64,000 bases of DNA from Andrena cerasifolii. Lineage: Eukaryota > Arthropoda > Insecta > Hymenoptera > Andrenidae. The translations under genes and the position numbers were made by a program. The notes under the pieces were generated by a model. The model was not told the origin of the DNA. It was given only the letters and a program-made list of their open reading frames with translations, and ran no database searches. The DNA is taken from the NCBI RefSeq assembly GCF_050908995.1, contig NC_135118.1, forward strand, positions 15,323,501 through 15,387,500. The letters run 5' to 3'. Shown in pieces: positions 1-13,592 of this stretch; within the stretch, counting starts at the first letter, position 1, and each line of letters opens with the position of its first letter.

Positions 1-650
1 CAGCGCAACCTACGGGATCAGGGACATTGTCTCGAAGAATTTAATTCCAAGAGCATAGCCATCGGCAGGGAGCGCGGACAGGAATACACCGGCCTCTTGT
101 CCTTCACCCCTTCTTTCCTCCAGCCGTTTTCGTAGCCTCGCTGCGTTTCCTTTGCGCCGCCACGTTCTATCGGAGAATGTAATTTCCGCAGGGCCGAGGA
201 ATCCAGTCCGACGGGACTCGGCACGTCTGACACCGATACAATTCACCCGATAAAACTGCACGAGTTCTCCGTGGCTTTCCACCCCCGCCGTCCTCCAGAG
301 AACCTTCGCCGTTTCTTTCGCGATTCCTTCCTTCCTTCCTCCCTCTGTTACCCCCTATTTCATTCTGCACGCCACTGCGGCCCGTTCTTCAGCTCATTTT
401 CCTTCATCGCTCGTATCAATCTTTCCCAGCCGCGCGAAATAATCCTCGTTACTTCGTGAGTCAAACTGTCGACCAGCCGATAGAGTGCTCTTAATAATAA
501 CAGCTCTCGATGGGGGAGATAAGTACGCGCGAGATAGTTGTTAAATCTGTGGATAGAGGTTTATTGGAATCAGCTTCGTCCGACAGCTTTCGTTGGACCG
601 AGTCTCCATTTCTCCGAAGAAAAGTCTAATGGTTGTTTCAAAGCTCAGTG
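1..650. other. Gene-free flank
   Basis: Mixed GC-rich and AT-rich sequence with no coding signal that I can support. The short ORFs lie in several frames and both strands, rich in Arg, Ser and Pro, as expected by chance in CpG-rich DNA. Confidence 0.5.
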
Positions 651-795
651 ATATGCGCCGGTGATTATGAAAGTGGTGTAAGTCAGGTACTTTTTGTTTC
701 AAGATATTTAGACTCTTGAGTTTCGGTGTAGCAGAAAATATTTGTCGATCATTGAAGAAAATGTTTCTCAACATATGAGGCTTTCAGAGCAAAAA

Positions 796-1110
796 CGGAT
801 GGATTCCGATAGGCTTAACTATAAGCCTAATAAATTTAACATAATAAAATGATCGAAGATAATTTTAACTAAATTTAGTAAGCTGCAGCTCCTCCAACAA
901 CAAATTTTAACTTAATAAAAAAAATCTAATTTAATTTCAAGTAAATTTAATAAGATCTTGCTCATCCAAAGGAAAATTTAACAAAATAAGAAGATCGAAG
1001 TTAATTTTAACTAAATTTAGTAAAATTTAGTTCCTCCAACAACTAATTTTAACTTAATAAAAAAAATCGAATTTAATTTCGAGTAAAGCCTATTGGAATA
1101 AGGCCGTCCG
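796..1110. repeat. Two-unit tandem repeat (142-bp period) between short inverted ends
   Basis: An AT-rich unit containing GATCGAAG, TTTTAACTAAATTTAGTAA and CTCCAACAAC occurs twice with a period of 142 bp (GATCGAAG at 851 and 993). The pair is flanked by inverted ends, CGGATGGATTCCGATAGGCT at 796 and the related sequence ending CGGCC/GTCCG near 1110. It lies inside the left half of the larger TIR element. It could be a separate nested insertion. Confidence 0.6.
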
Positions 1111-1207
1111 CTCCTAATCATATAAAGTAGAATTTTTTTTCACTATGGAATAATCCGTTTCTGCTCTCAATGCATCATATATGCTCTTCTAACATCAAAC
1201 TTATCTA

Positions 1208-1465
1208 TCATTGTAAAATTATATAAGTAACTTGTACGAAAATGTATCTTTTAAACCGTTGAATGTCTCCTAAATTCCGAAAGTGCTCAAACGCAGTTTT
1301 ACGATCTCCCCAACTTAATGAATTCAAACATTTTTTCGAACAATAGCAATTTTTATTTACAAATACTTTGCCACTACTTTTCAACTTCACCATTTTTGGT
1401 AATGTATTCTTTACCACTGTTTCTCCCAATTTTTCTCTTAATTTTTTTCTATTCTTGTCCCACAT
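1208..1465 (-). pseudogene. Cys-rich arthropod protein fragment, transposon-associated relic
   Basis: This 85-codon minus-strand ORF has a basic N-terminal part (WDKNRKKLREKLGE), a cysteine pair in NCYCSKKC around residues 39-46, then a region with R..AFEHFRNLGDIQRFKRYIF. From memory, this order (W-K-N-R-K region, C.C..C, then F..f..LGD..rQ..fi...v) is typical of a family of uncharacterised arthropod proteins that are often multicopy. No database search was possible. The ATG is immediately preceded by TTAACCTTAG, which could be a splice acceptor, so this may be one exon rather than a whole gene. No continuation of the protein was found on either side. The ORF lies between the inverted ends at 651 and 1685, which suggests that it belonged to that element. 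Identification is tentative. Confidence 0.45.
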
Positions 1466-1685
1466 CTAAGGTTAATACATAATACAAAAATATGTAATTA
1501 TTTTCTTTTTACAAATTACTTACAGAGAATAATTGATACACCACTATTATTGCCTACTTGACAGCTATTTTGCAACAATTCTTTCATAATATTGAAATAT
1601 AAATCAATATAACATAAAATAAGAGAAATCTCAAATTTTTTTTGGTTTGTTGACTTGCACCACTTTGATAATCACCGGCACATAT

Positions 1686-4600
1686 GGGCAAATGGTCAAT
1701 GTATTTCTAACGAAGAAGAGTCCTGGTTGAATCCACTGTTCGTGCCTGAAACGTTCCCGTGCATTTTTCCCTCCAATTTCAAAGATTCTTCGACTATAAA
1801 ACCTTGCCTCTATTACAGAGTTGTACTCGTTTCGCGTAATTTGAAAGAAATTATCAAACAGAAATTGTACAGTTCCCGGGGTAACTTTCTCAATTTACGA
1901 TAAGAAGTGTATTGGCGAGCCGAGGTTGTGAATTCCACGGATATTCTGCATATTTCGTGCCCCCTTTTCCCCTGGACTTTTGTTTCACTGGTGTCCGCCA
2001 GAATTCCTCTCGCCGGTCTGCCCGTCGTCGTCGCCAGTTTTCCTTCCTTAGCACACTCCAATAAATCTCCAGTCGCTTCTTGAGCGTAAATGCTCGTGAT
2101 TTTACGGATTGACCGACTTTGGTCCCGTGGCCGACTCGAATTGCCAATAAGACACGAGTCTGTCGTTTTTCTCTCGCTGCCCCTTGACGTTGACGACGAA
2201 CAACGCGAACCGACTACAAATCGAGTCATAGAGAGCCGTCGCTCAAAGAATCTTTATTTTAATCCGAGTGCAAAGAATTCTTTATTCCATCATGCTACCT
2301 CTTCCACGCTGGCAACGGGATTGTATAACAAGACGGTGGGGCAGGTAACGGTGAGGAATTCATGTATATGCAGGTTGATTGTTACTAGGAGAAATGGAGC
2401 GGAGCTAAAGCGGCAAGGGAAGACGACCACTTTCCCTTGGAGGTGCTCGGGGCTTTTAATCGTCTTCCAGAATGACTGGCATGCAATTTCCATCGTATAT
2501 ACAAGAAGATCGTAGAGGCAGTCGCTTTTGCCGCCACGCCACTCCAGCATAGCCGTTTATTCTCGACGAGATTCCGTGGAAGGGTCTGAGGATCTCCCAT
2601 CCGCTCGCCGTATACTTGACCAATCGAGATCCCTTGTTCCCCCGTGGTACGCGTGTTTACTGTAAAATCGACTCGGGAGCAGAATTTCAAAAGGCATCAC
2701 GTCGATTTGCCATCGTTGCCCCTCCCCTCCCCACCAAGCTCGCGTCCAAGAACTCGATAAGATCCTCCGTCGCTATAGTGCTTTCAAGAAATCCGATACG
2801 GAAGGCAGGAGGGATGCATCAACTTGTCAAGCTATAATACCTGACCTCCCTTTGAACGACCACCTTCCCCCTTCGCTATTCCCCTCTCCCCCTCTCTTCG
2901 TCTTCCTTCCCCTCAAGGTATCCTCTCGCCAGCGCAGATATTACCCCTCGCCGCCCCGAACATCTGATCTCCGTCTCGCGGAATAATCTTGATCGCTCTG
3001 CTTTCGAGGGCTGCGGTTCTCCTGGCGGAGTCACTTGACCTCCATTTGCCTGACCTTTGCCCGACCTTTGCCCTCCCTCCGATCTCCCTGACGTCCGTTG
3101 TACGCTGGGTGTCACGGAGCCGGATAGTTTCTGGCTACCCTAGCGGGAAATCTCCGTCCTTCCCGGTAATTTCCCCGGCACGTGCGCGACTCGCGGCGTT
3201 TCGAGGAGATCGTGATCTACATTCTTTCATCCTGCGCCCGGCTTCCATTCGCGGAATATCAAGAAGAACGCTTTTGTCTCCGCGAGCCTCGTTACTCTTT
3301 CAACCTGTTTACCCCCTCGACGGCCGCGGTTTCGAGTTTTCTCGTCTACTCGTGCCGAGATCTCTTGTGCGATCCTCGTGCTCATCTCGCGCAGTTGCTC
3401 TTCAACGGCTAACCGCGACTCGTCTTTGTACGGGAGAAACCCTGTGCGCGCAGGAGCCCCGAATACGCTGGGGATACTTTCGTCGGAGACTTTAGACGTT
3501 GCAAACGAACATGCTTGGAGATTTGCTCTCAATGTTACAAGGTTTAGTTCTTGCACAAACCGACAGAAAGAAAATATAACCGCCACGTAACGTTTCTTCG
3601 ATATCGAACGATTTTATTTCCGTTCGTTGATTCCTATTACGGAACGGCGCACGGAAGTGCGTCGTCTTTCCCAGCACAAGAATGTTTTTGGTTTTAATTT
3701 TTTTATGCTGACAAATATTAAGACTTTGATTTTCTCCAATGCAAGTAGTAGCGCGAGATGTTCAACTAATAATATTTATGTATCCTTGGAAAAGATTCCA
3801 TTGCAAAATTCAGGTACGGTTGAATTTTAAATAAGGTGCGGCAACTCTCTCGTAATTACCCAGCAAATTCGCTGATCAATCACCGAATCACTGAAGCCCC
3901 AAGTTCCCCGAAATATAAATCGTATCACATGACGTTTATTACAACCTTCGCGTGTCTTTTCAAGAAGATCATTAAACCACTTAAGTTTATCCCCCCAGTT
4001 CCTAAACCAGCCCGCGAGTCCCGGCTAGACAGCCTCGGGTTAGGGAGAACAATGGAATCACGGAGCCCCCCCAAGTTCCCTCTTTCTGATTATCTCCCTC
4101 GGTGAATGTTTTACATTGGACAATCTCGCTTATCCTCCCCTGTATCGTACATGGGCGTATGTACGCGCATGTATCAACTTGTCACGTAGATGATACCCTC
4201 TACTTGCCTTGGCAACTTCCGACTGGCAGGTCTTCCCGTTCTCTCCTCGCAAGTCCCCGGGCGACGTTTCCACGAGTTACCGCGGGGCGAGAGTGTAGAA
4301 GTTTGAACTTCTCTTTGTCCCCCTGCCCCCAGCACTCTATCTGCCACGGTTTCTCCCCACCTGCCTCTGCCCTTCCGCAGGAGCTTCTGGCCATAAAGTT
4401 CGGTCGGGGTTAGATACCTCTCGGTAGCCAGGTTAGAACTACGACCTGCCCTGGCTCTTATTGGTATCGATAAACCGTGGGGCGCGAATGGAGGGCGAGC
4501 GTTGACCGTGGACCAGCCAATATAACGGCCCTCGCGCGTCCTGCGACCCTGCGCGCGGTGGAGAAAAGAACGCGGCAGAAATTGTGCTCCAGCGTTTATC

Positions 4601-6375
4601 GTTCCGCCGACAAGGAAACGGCGCCGAAGTTGGAATCGAGTTGGATCAGGGGCTCGATTGGTCGTACAACGTGTCCTCATACGTGTTCGCGGGGGCGTTA
4701 TTGGCCGAGGGTTAATGTTACGCTGGAGCAAGCGTTGTCGGTAATTTCCAAGTCGACGACGCTGATCGTTGGCTGAACTCGGGCAAGATTTATGCACCCG
4801 TCGGTCGATAATGTTTTCCGTGGTACCTATCCCCCAACCCCGAGGGATCGGATCGAGTTTTAAAAGAAGCCCAGGACCGATCGTGACTTAATCGCGACTA
4901 CTTCCAGGAACTTTCCCTCTTTCTAATTGCACATTTCTCTGGAACTTGGTCCGGGGTTGGTTCGGTTCGTTCCGCCGCCGACTACTGTCCAACCGAGTGG
5001 ACCGTTTTACCTGTGCTCCGGGGATCAGGGAAGATCTACATCGGCCGGGATTCATTTTCATCACAAGTCGAGCGGAAAGTCGTTATCGGTCTGTCCGAAC
5101 GAATCCATTCCACCTTCTTTCGCGACGCCGCGGCGCGCGATCCTTTAATTACCTAATAAATACGTCTAATTGCCGCGATCCTGGGAATAAAAGGAAGCGC
5201 GCGGAGCTCGCTGCCGACGAAGAATGAAGCACAGCGAAAGGGGATGATGATAATTTAATTGCAGTACGGTTGTTGTTTCTGGCCCCTCTCATCCCTCCCG
5301 CCCCTTATAACCGAGGCGCGCAGCTGGCGAAGACGTATTTACTCGGCTCCTCTGTCCTTGATTTCGCTCCTTCTCCGCTGCGCGCACACCCTCTCCGTCT
5401 TGTTTTTATTGCCAAGTCAAAGACCGGGTTCCACGAGCCCGCGGGAGCTGTTTTGTCGCCCCGACTAAAAGGAACCCCAGCCGGGGGAAAGGGCGTGAGC
5501 CGTAGGAAACGGGAAACGTTTCCCCCGCGCGACATCTTCCCATAAACAAAGAACAAACACGAAACAGCTTCCTTCAATTTCGCCCCGGGTCCATGTATTT
5601 TTACGTTGTTTCGGTTGATGCCGCCTTCTCCACCCTTGCCACCGGAGCTTGGCCACGAAAATCGGGTCGCCTCGTCGGATCCCGATAACTGCGCAACCCC
5701 TTTCTCCCTCCAATCTTCCTCCCCTCGTTTCTTCCATCTATTCTCGATTTTCAGACCACGGTGTATTCGGGAATACCAGCCGAGTCTCCGATAAATACAA
5801 TTTCAAGCACAATTTTACGGGACGGAGTTGAGTAAGCAAGGACGTGCGTCCGGCCAATTAGTGGCCCGGTTGCTCGCCTGTCCTTTTTCGTTCGCCCGGC
5901 AATTGGTTCATCCGTAACGGCTTCTTCCAACGCTGCGGGGAGGCAAATTGTTGGAACAACAGTGTACTCCTGAATGCAACGTTTACCACGTCGACGTCCT
6001 ATCCACGCAATTTCCGCGAGCAGCCAAGCTATTCCGTTGTTCGGACCTGACGTTTATGCATCTGCGCGCACTGTGCCGCGCTTATGGATCGGCAAAAGCG
6101 CGCGGCAAAAAGCTGAATTTCCCTGGCGGCGTTCAAAACGTCATCTTCAGGACTCCGGGAACATTTTGCGGATAGATTTTCGACAGTGCACGGAAGCTCC
6201 TCTGAGCACCCGTTACCGAACTTTCGACTAAATAACGACTAGCGTGCGAATCTGTGGAAAATAGTCGAATAATATCGTGTCTCGTGTTATACCACTGTGC
6301 TTGATACCTCTCCCGATGCATTTCATCCAGTTTCATCTTTCTGCGTGGAGAAAATAAAACACGAGGCGGCACGAA

Positions 6376-6378
<3 letters not shown>
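1686..6378. other. Gene-free GC-rich stretch
   Basis: CpG-dense sequence, strongest at about 2.9-3.5 kb and 4.2-6.0 kb, with a short AT-rich break near 3.6-4.0 kb. The longest openings (for example 4174-4797 minus and 2989-3495 plus) are Arg/Pro/Ser-rich, overlap other ORFs on the opposite strand and show no domain that I recognise. I see no RNA gene, repeat array or element end here. Confidence 0.5.
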
Positions 6379-7705
<1,327 letters not shown>

Positions 7706-7923
7706 GAGATTTAATGAAAGACACTGCTTTTCAAATGTTTCAATATACATTCTTTAAGTATTATTAAAGACTTTTATTGAAACATTTGAATAACCAGTGT
7801 TTCAATAAAAGTCTTTAATAATATTTAAAGAATGTATATTGAAATATTTGAAAAGCAGTGTTTTTCATTAAATCTCAATATATATATCGAGAGATTTAAT
7901 GAAAAACACTGCTTTTCAAATGT
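7706..7923. repeat. AT-rich palindrome with a third partial arm
   Basis: A unit starting GAGATTTAATGAAAGACACT at 7706 runs through CAATATACATTCTTTAA and AAAGACTTTTATTGAAAC. It is then repeated in inverted orientation to 7876, making a hairpin with arms of about 80 bp. The first 33 bases of the arm then appear again in the original orientation at 7891-7923. It resembles a fold-back MITE whose end was re-copied. No protein is encoded. Confidence 0.85.
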
Positions 7924-10900
7924 ATATATATATTTAGCGTGACTAAAAGAATTAGAAAATCAAAAATAACAAAAAAGTGCGACAACTGATTTCACGTGGC
8001 GAACACACTCGCAGGTGCGTCTCCAGAAAACATGGTCGAGCAACCAAACGGAACGCAGAAGACCGCGAAGTCTAACACTACCGAAGGTCTAACAGAACGA
8101 AGACACAAACTCGCTCGACGCACAGTGGTACCAAAAATAATGCTCCCAGCCGCCGTGTGAGAGCGCGCAAGCTCCTCAACATAACAATCGCGGGAAAACT
8201 GAAAACAATACAAGAAACTTCAATACAAATCGCACGAAAACTATATACACACTAAATATACTATAATATTTCAACAATAAGTACCTCTGATTTAAATTCA
8301 TCCTTCGACTCATTTTCTGCGAGAATATCTGCGTCTGTTGAATTTGCGTTCGTCTTACGTAACAGGTCAACTTTATTAGTGTCTCATAAAACACTTATCG
8401 CGGGCTGACGCAGCGAAACGCTGGCAAAAGTCTAGAGACCCGATAACCCAAGTTATTGACCTATTTCCAATGAAAACGTGACAAAAAGATAAACAATCCC
8501 AGCAACTTCGTTCTCAATTATAATCTAGAGCACCGAGAACCAAAAGAATCGAAGTAAACTAGCTTGCAAACATTTGCCCCTTACTTAAAACTCAAAGAGC
8601 GGCAAGCGAAGCGTTACCAGTACACCATCTTCCAGTTTCAAAACTTCCGTTTCGACTCGAAATTCTTTCTCCAGCCGATAATCCACTGAATCCTATCATC
8701 CGTCTCCAAGGAGTTGGCTGGTCACTGGGGAAACGCGCCGATCGTCAGCCGAGCGAGAAATCGCCGTGAGAAGCGGGCGTCTAATATTTGATCGAACCTC
8801 GTTGATTCCGAAAGAGGCCCCGAGAAGTCAAGCTGCTAGGGAACACTGGCAAAGAGTCGAAGAGCGAACGAGGGATAAAGGGGGCTGCCAGAACGCCGGA
8901 GAGTAACGTATGAAATATTTGCTCGGCGCAAACAGAGGATTCTCACGGAACGTCCCTTCTCCCTACGCCTTCGGCGACCATTTTCGCAAGACTCTGCAGG
9001 AACGAGGCCGCGGACGACCTGCAGATATTGGCGGCCGCGAAAAGGGTATTCGCGTTGGGTGCCTTCGGAAGAGGCCGCGCGCGAAGTTTCACCTTTCTTT
9101 CCCTGGTCGTTTCTCTCCTCGGGCGAGGTAGGTACTCTTTTTCCCCGGGCAAGGCTGCGCGCCGGTTCTCTCGCGAAGGTGCTATCGCCATGCTGGAAAC
9201 ACGGTCCCGGCGCCAGGGCCGTGTCTGTCCGCGTGTGCGGTACCGGTCTTGCTAATGCTTGCCGCGTCGGTGCACCAGCGTGCGCGCGAGTTTACGCGCG
9301 GTGGAAACGTGGCCGCGGGGAATGCAGCGGGAAAAACGCGAGCGCGTTCGAAGCCGAGAGAAGACTAGGCACTGGACCAGCCGCCGGGGGATTGTGTTTC
9401 CAAGGGGAAGGAAAGATGGGCTATGAATAAGCGACAAACAGAGCAACGCGCGCGCGATATTCATGGGTTGTTTGCTCCTCGTGAGCGAAGGCGGGATCAA
9501 GTTCACCGCGAGTTTATGGGCCTGAATCGATTCAGTAACCCAACAGCCACACGAGTATCGTACCGTTCGAGTTGGATAGCGTCTATAAAAATTGCCTTTC
9601 GCGGAATAAAATTTGCGCAGGGACTTGGTATGATTATATCTAGAATTGCGTCGCACGTTTTGCCACGGGTTGTCGCGGCTGTTCGGTGCGAGGAACGGTT
9701 CGTACGAATTTTACGTCTCGCAGGAGCATCGGCGAGGAACGTCGATTCATGAGAGTTACCCGAGTGTAAGGGTATCTCGCGAATCAAATTTCGCGCTGCG
9801 GGCGATCGCGTAGAGATCCACTGTTTGAATGTGGTTTACGGGCGTCAAGCAAACAAATGCCTGCGATGGCGAGACTTTCGCAGAGATCATTTTTGTTGTT
9901 ACTGTAAAAACTCCCGCGGGACGCTGTAATTAAAACCATTTCGATTTCTGCAGGGAAAAAGGAGAGAGGTGGAACGTTGCCGGATGCAGGAATCCACGCG
10001 AAAGACGAACACTTTTTTTCAGACTATATCGGTGTAACGTGATCACATTCGGGGGCGAGGAAAAAAAAAAAAGCAGCGAATACCCGATGGCATCTGTTCG
10101 CGGATCAGGGACAGAGAGAAACTGGGAAACGCAACCAGATGACAATCGGCGGGTAAAAGTTGGAGGGAATGTCTATCAATCTGTCGATCTATCTATACGC
10201 GTTGTACCGCAGAAAAATATGGAGATCCATTTTCCTGCCTTTTTTCGATAGGAACGCGAAAATGGGAAGCGACCCGGGGTTTGGCGAACATTCCTCTCTG
10301 TTTTTTTTCCATTTTTTTTTTTTCAAAGCAGATCTACGGCTCTTTTATGGGAGTTTGTCACCCGAGAGGCATTAAGGGTTTATACTTTCGTCCAAAAAAT
10401 TTCATATTTTTTTTTTTAGATATCGTATCTTATAAATATACATGCGCAGCTTTTTGGGAACACATCGCATCGCACACGCTCGATATGCACTGTGAAAAAG
10501 GTAAAACACCCCATGGGTTTCGGGTGTAGTCCATGTTTGATTGGGCAGGGGTTATGAGCTAGGTTTCATCAATAATTTAAAGTTTAATGTTCATTTAGTA
10601 TTTTGAATAAAATGTTTATTCGTATTAAAATATTTATTTGTATTTATCATTACCTATAAAGGTAACCATACATAAGTACGTGCAGCTCATTTTGATTTCA
10701 GATTTTTTTTTATTTTATAATTATTATTATCTTCTATTTTTTGTGATTTATGTGATTTCATGTACTTGGCGTAATTTTTTTACTTTTCTGAAGTTTTTTT
10801 TATGGAGATCTCACTTCTTTTTACAAAGATAATTTGCATAGGGAATGACTTCAGATAATTTTCAATATTATAAATTATTATTATATTATTAATTGATGAC

Positions 10901-11007
10901 TGGATACTTTTTTCATCCTCTCGGGTTTTTTTTTTTAAATATATTGTATTGTCATTCAAACTACGCACGCCTGCAAAGCTTCAAGACAATTGGATTGGTG
11001 GAATTTT
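7924..11007. other. Gene-free stretch, GC-rich then AT-rich
   Basis: The part from 8.7 to 9.7 kb is CpG-dense and without a recognisable protein. The part from 9.9 to 11.0 kb turns AT-rich with several T homopolymers (near 10300-10330, 10405 and 10925). No element ends could be paired. Confidence 0.45.
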
Positions 11008-11088
11008 TAGTATAATATACTAAAATATATATATATATTATCCGGGTATTGCTTTGTTTACGTCTATATATATATATATATTATACTA
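11008..11088. repeat. Two AT microsatellites in an inverted TAGTATAATA pair
   Basis: Runs of (AT)n lie on both sides of a 30-bp GC-containing spacer. The outer limits, TAGTATAATATA and its complement ending TATACTA, are inverted. This could be the core of a small hairpin element or a microsatellite that expanded on both sides of a palindrome. Confidence 0.7.
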
Positions 11089-11593
11089 AGAACATTACTC
11101 CTCTCGCGTTTACATTAGCTGGCTGCTGTTTTGTTACGTAGCGTGATCGACACGTAGCTAAATAGTCGCTGCGCGGTCGCGCTGCCGTGCTGTCACGCAA
11201 TAAGTACCTACATTTGTTTCATAGAGGATTTTGTGTAAGCCAGGAAATATGGAAAGTGAGGCGAGTATCGAATCCGCAAGGAAAGAAGCTAATTTAGGAA
11301 AGAAAAAATTGATTTTTAAGCTAGTTTGCTGTAAAGAATCGAAGAAACTAATATTCACTCAAAACATTACATTTTTTGTTTATTTTTATGCTTCATTTTG
11401 TATTTTTTATTTTAACAACGTATAAAAAAAAATGTGTAACTAAGTATGTAAACAAAATTATATTTAAATAACTAAACAAAAAATCAATTTTGTTACGAAT
11501 TTACCACATTTACGGAAAAAGGGCACTAAACCACTTGCTTCAAACTTATAAATAAAGACACATATCATTTTCAAATTATGATTTCTATTTTCA

Positions 11594-11788
11594 GAACGTT
11601 TGAAGGACACGGTAACTAGTTGCTTTAAAAAAATGGATTTAATTGCATTACTTTTTATTAAGTTGTACTGTAATGAAAACTTTGAAATCGATTTTCTTGA
11701 AATGGCATTTGGACGTATGTGTCCTTTTCACATCAAATGCCTCAATTGCAAGTATGCGGTATTTACAAGTGTTTACTACAATTAAGGG
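11594..11788 (+). pseudogene. Short Cys-containing coding relic, family uncertain
   Basis: An open frame of about 64 codons contains LYCNENFEIDFLEMAFGR followed by CPFHIKCLNCKY, with cysteines spaced C-x5-C-x2-C. About 40 bp beyond its stop, a different frame reads LCQHCKHSFQQ. Two C..C pairs split by a frame change fit a decayed zinc-binding domain. The surrounding 11.2-11.9 kb is AT-rich, unlike the CpG-rich flanks, and a second short open frame (11249-11425, plus) lies just upstream. It may derive from a Mutator-like transposase N-terminal region, but that is a guess from the Cys pattern only. It may also be chance. Confidence 0.25.
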
Positions 11789-13344
11789 ACCAGCTTTGCA
11801 AGGGATTTTTGCCACTAAACTGTGCCAACACTGTAAACACTCTTTCCAGCAGAATACTAACAAACGCACCAGTCTAATTTCTGCCGCCAATTCGAAAATT
11901 ATTTCCAAAACCCGGCGAACTGGGAGACCAGCCGTAGCCCGTGAACAGTTTTAGACGGGATCCGAGCGCTGGAGCAAAAACGGTTTTCTGAATGTGTGCA
12001 GCTGCCGCGAAATGAATTCCCGCGTACTTATTTTCGCCCAGCGCAGCCATAGTCTCTCGAATGGACTATTGGGATGCAATTACATTTCCGCGAGATGGAA
12101 ACAGAAAAGCGAGGGCCGCACGCAATTTCCGCCATAAATGTTCGACGTTAAGCGCAACGCGCGGTGCGCGCTGCATGCATTATAGGAAATGTAATCACGT
12201 TTTTAGCTGCCGGCGGAGAGGGAGTGCGGCGAGCGCGAAAAACGGCGCATCTCCGCGGGAATGTAATTAAACTAATTTCATCCGGGTTGGCTAGCGAATC
12301 GATCGACTGGCGCAGGGCTGCGAACCGATCGAAACGAGCTGAGAACGCGGTCGACGGGAAATTCGCGTTTGCAAACTTGCCCGCAAACTGTCAGAGGGAA
12401 ATGCAGCTCCGCCTACTGCAGCCAGTCGCCGAGTCATCCTGCGACACGGATTTTTATTCCCGTTATTGTTAACTGGACGGGCCCTTTGACACGGCTGTTA
12501 CGCAATCGTTTCAATCTACAAATTGAATTAGCTTGGAAAGCAGACGAACCTGCAACAAAATTCCACCTGATTCTTTTTAAGTTAAAGGTGGAATTCCCTG
12601 AGGCATTTGAAAGTTCCTTTAAATACAATCTTGATATGTGTGTCACCGTAAGAGGTACGATCTTATCAAAATTTAGAAACGAGGTTACGGTTGCAGCCGG
12701 AATGGTCGATGGAAATCCAATTATTGCTTAGGCTTCGTGGTGGAATGACGAAATTCTATCTGCCTCCATCTCCTTTTATCAGCCGCTTAATCGATACCAG
12801 GCAGCAGCGATTCCAATTTACTTTTAATTTCCTTGGAGTAGCTCGCCATATAGTCGACGGAGCCGGTGCCGCGGACAGTCGGCAACTGGCCAGTAAATAT
12901 TTGATCGCCCGTACGATTAGTGTTCCGAGTAAACAGCGGCCTCGCTGAGCATCGATTAAAAGAGAATAGTTGATTTGCCGTTCCTCGCTGGGCCACGCTC
13001 CGCTGAATGGGATCTTTGATCGGCCGCGAGCCGCGCGATAGTTCTAATGGGAACTAATGATACTTAATGCGGCTGGGCAACGGCGAATGTTTACTTTCAT
13101 TGACCGCCAGACTCTTAATCACGGTTCCGGCCATTGGTTGTTTCGCGCTCCGTAATTGGCCCCTGGAAACTCGTAGGGCTCTGGGCTCCCTTGCCCGTAC
13201 GCGTCCGCCCAGACTCGCTCCGAAACGGTTCTCGCAGCGTGATGAATGTGTATCGCGCGGAAGCTACAACTGAAGACGAATCAGCGAAGATCGCACTGTT
13301 TCGTTGGTACAGTATTCACAAAGTACTTGTGTCCTCAGCCGACA
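11789..13344. other. Gene-free stretch with scattered TAAT cores
   Basis: After about 11.95 kb the sequence becomes GC-rich again, with repeated TTAATT/AATTA cores embedded in CpG-rich DNA (for example near 12250-12290 and 13040-13065). No coding or RNA feature is supported. Confidence 0.4.
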
Positions 13345-13592
13345 GGGTTTGATTGCCGCGGGAAGTCTCGGTTGATTAATGTCTCGCGCGAGACTTTAAT
13401 CTCGCGAGACAATTGTTACATTATTTTATTATTTTTTTAAAAATTATTTTGCCATAAATTTCGTGAAGTGAAACTCTCACGAGACAAATTTCGTGATGTA
13501 CTTTGAAGAATCTCATCTCTCGCGACTATAGACATTTTTGCCCGACGATAGAAAAGCCTCCTGCGAAATATCACCGCGGATTGGCACCTTAA
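13345..13592 (-). mobile_element. AAGGTGC-family MITE, degenerate copy
   Basis: The right end GCGGATTGGCACCTTAA matches the inverted end of the better copy at 28713-28987. The interior contains the family signature AGACTTTAATCTCGCGAGAC, and the other arm carries CGAGAGATGAGATT read on the minus strand. The left end is eroded. Orientation is opposite to the 28.7-kb copy. Confidence 0.65.

Larger units (their letters stand above)
651..1685. mobile_element. TIR element, ~1.03 kb, enclosing a decayed ORF
   Basis: The segment 657-685 reads inward as GCCGGTGATTATGAAAGTGG and continues to GTAAGTCA. It is repeated in inverted orientation at 1651-1679 with 27 of 29 bases matching, and the match extends outward through an ATATG. 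The interior holds a nested tandem repeat (796-1110) and a minus-strand Cys-rich ORF (1208-1465). Two long inverted ends about 1 kb apart around a protein remnant suggest a degenerate DNA transposon. No target-site duplication could be fixed, so the superfamily is not assigned. An inverted duplication of host DNA is the alternative. Confidence 0.6.
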
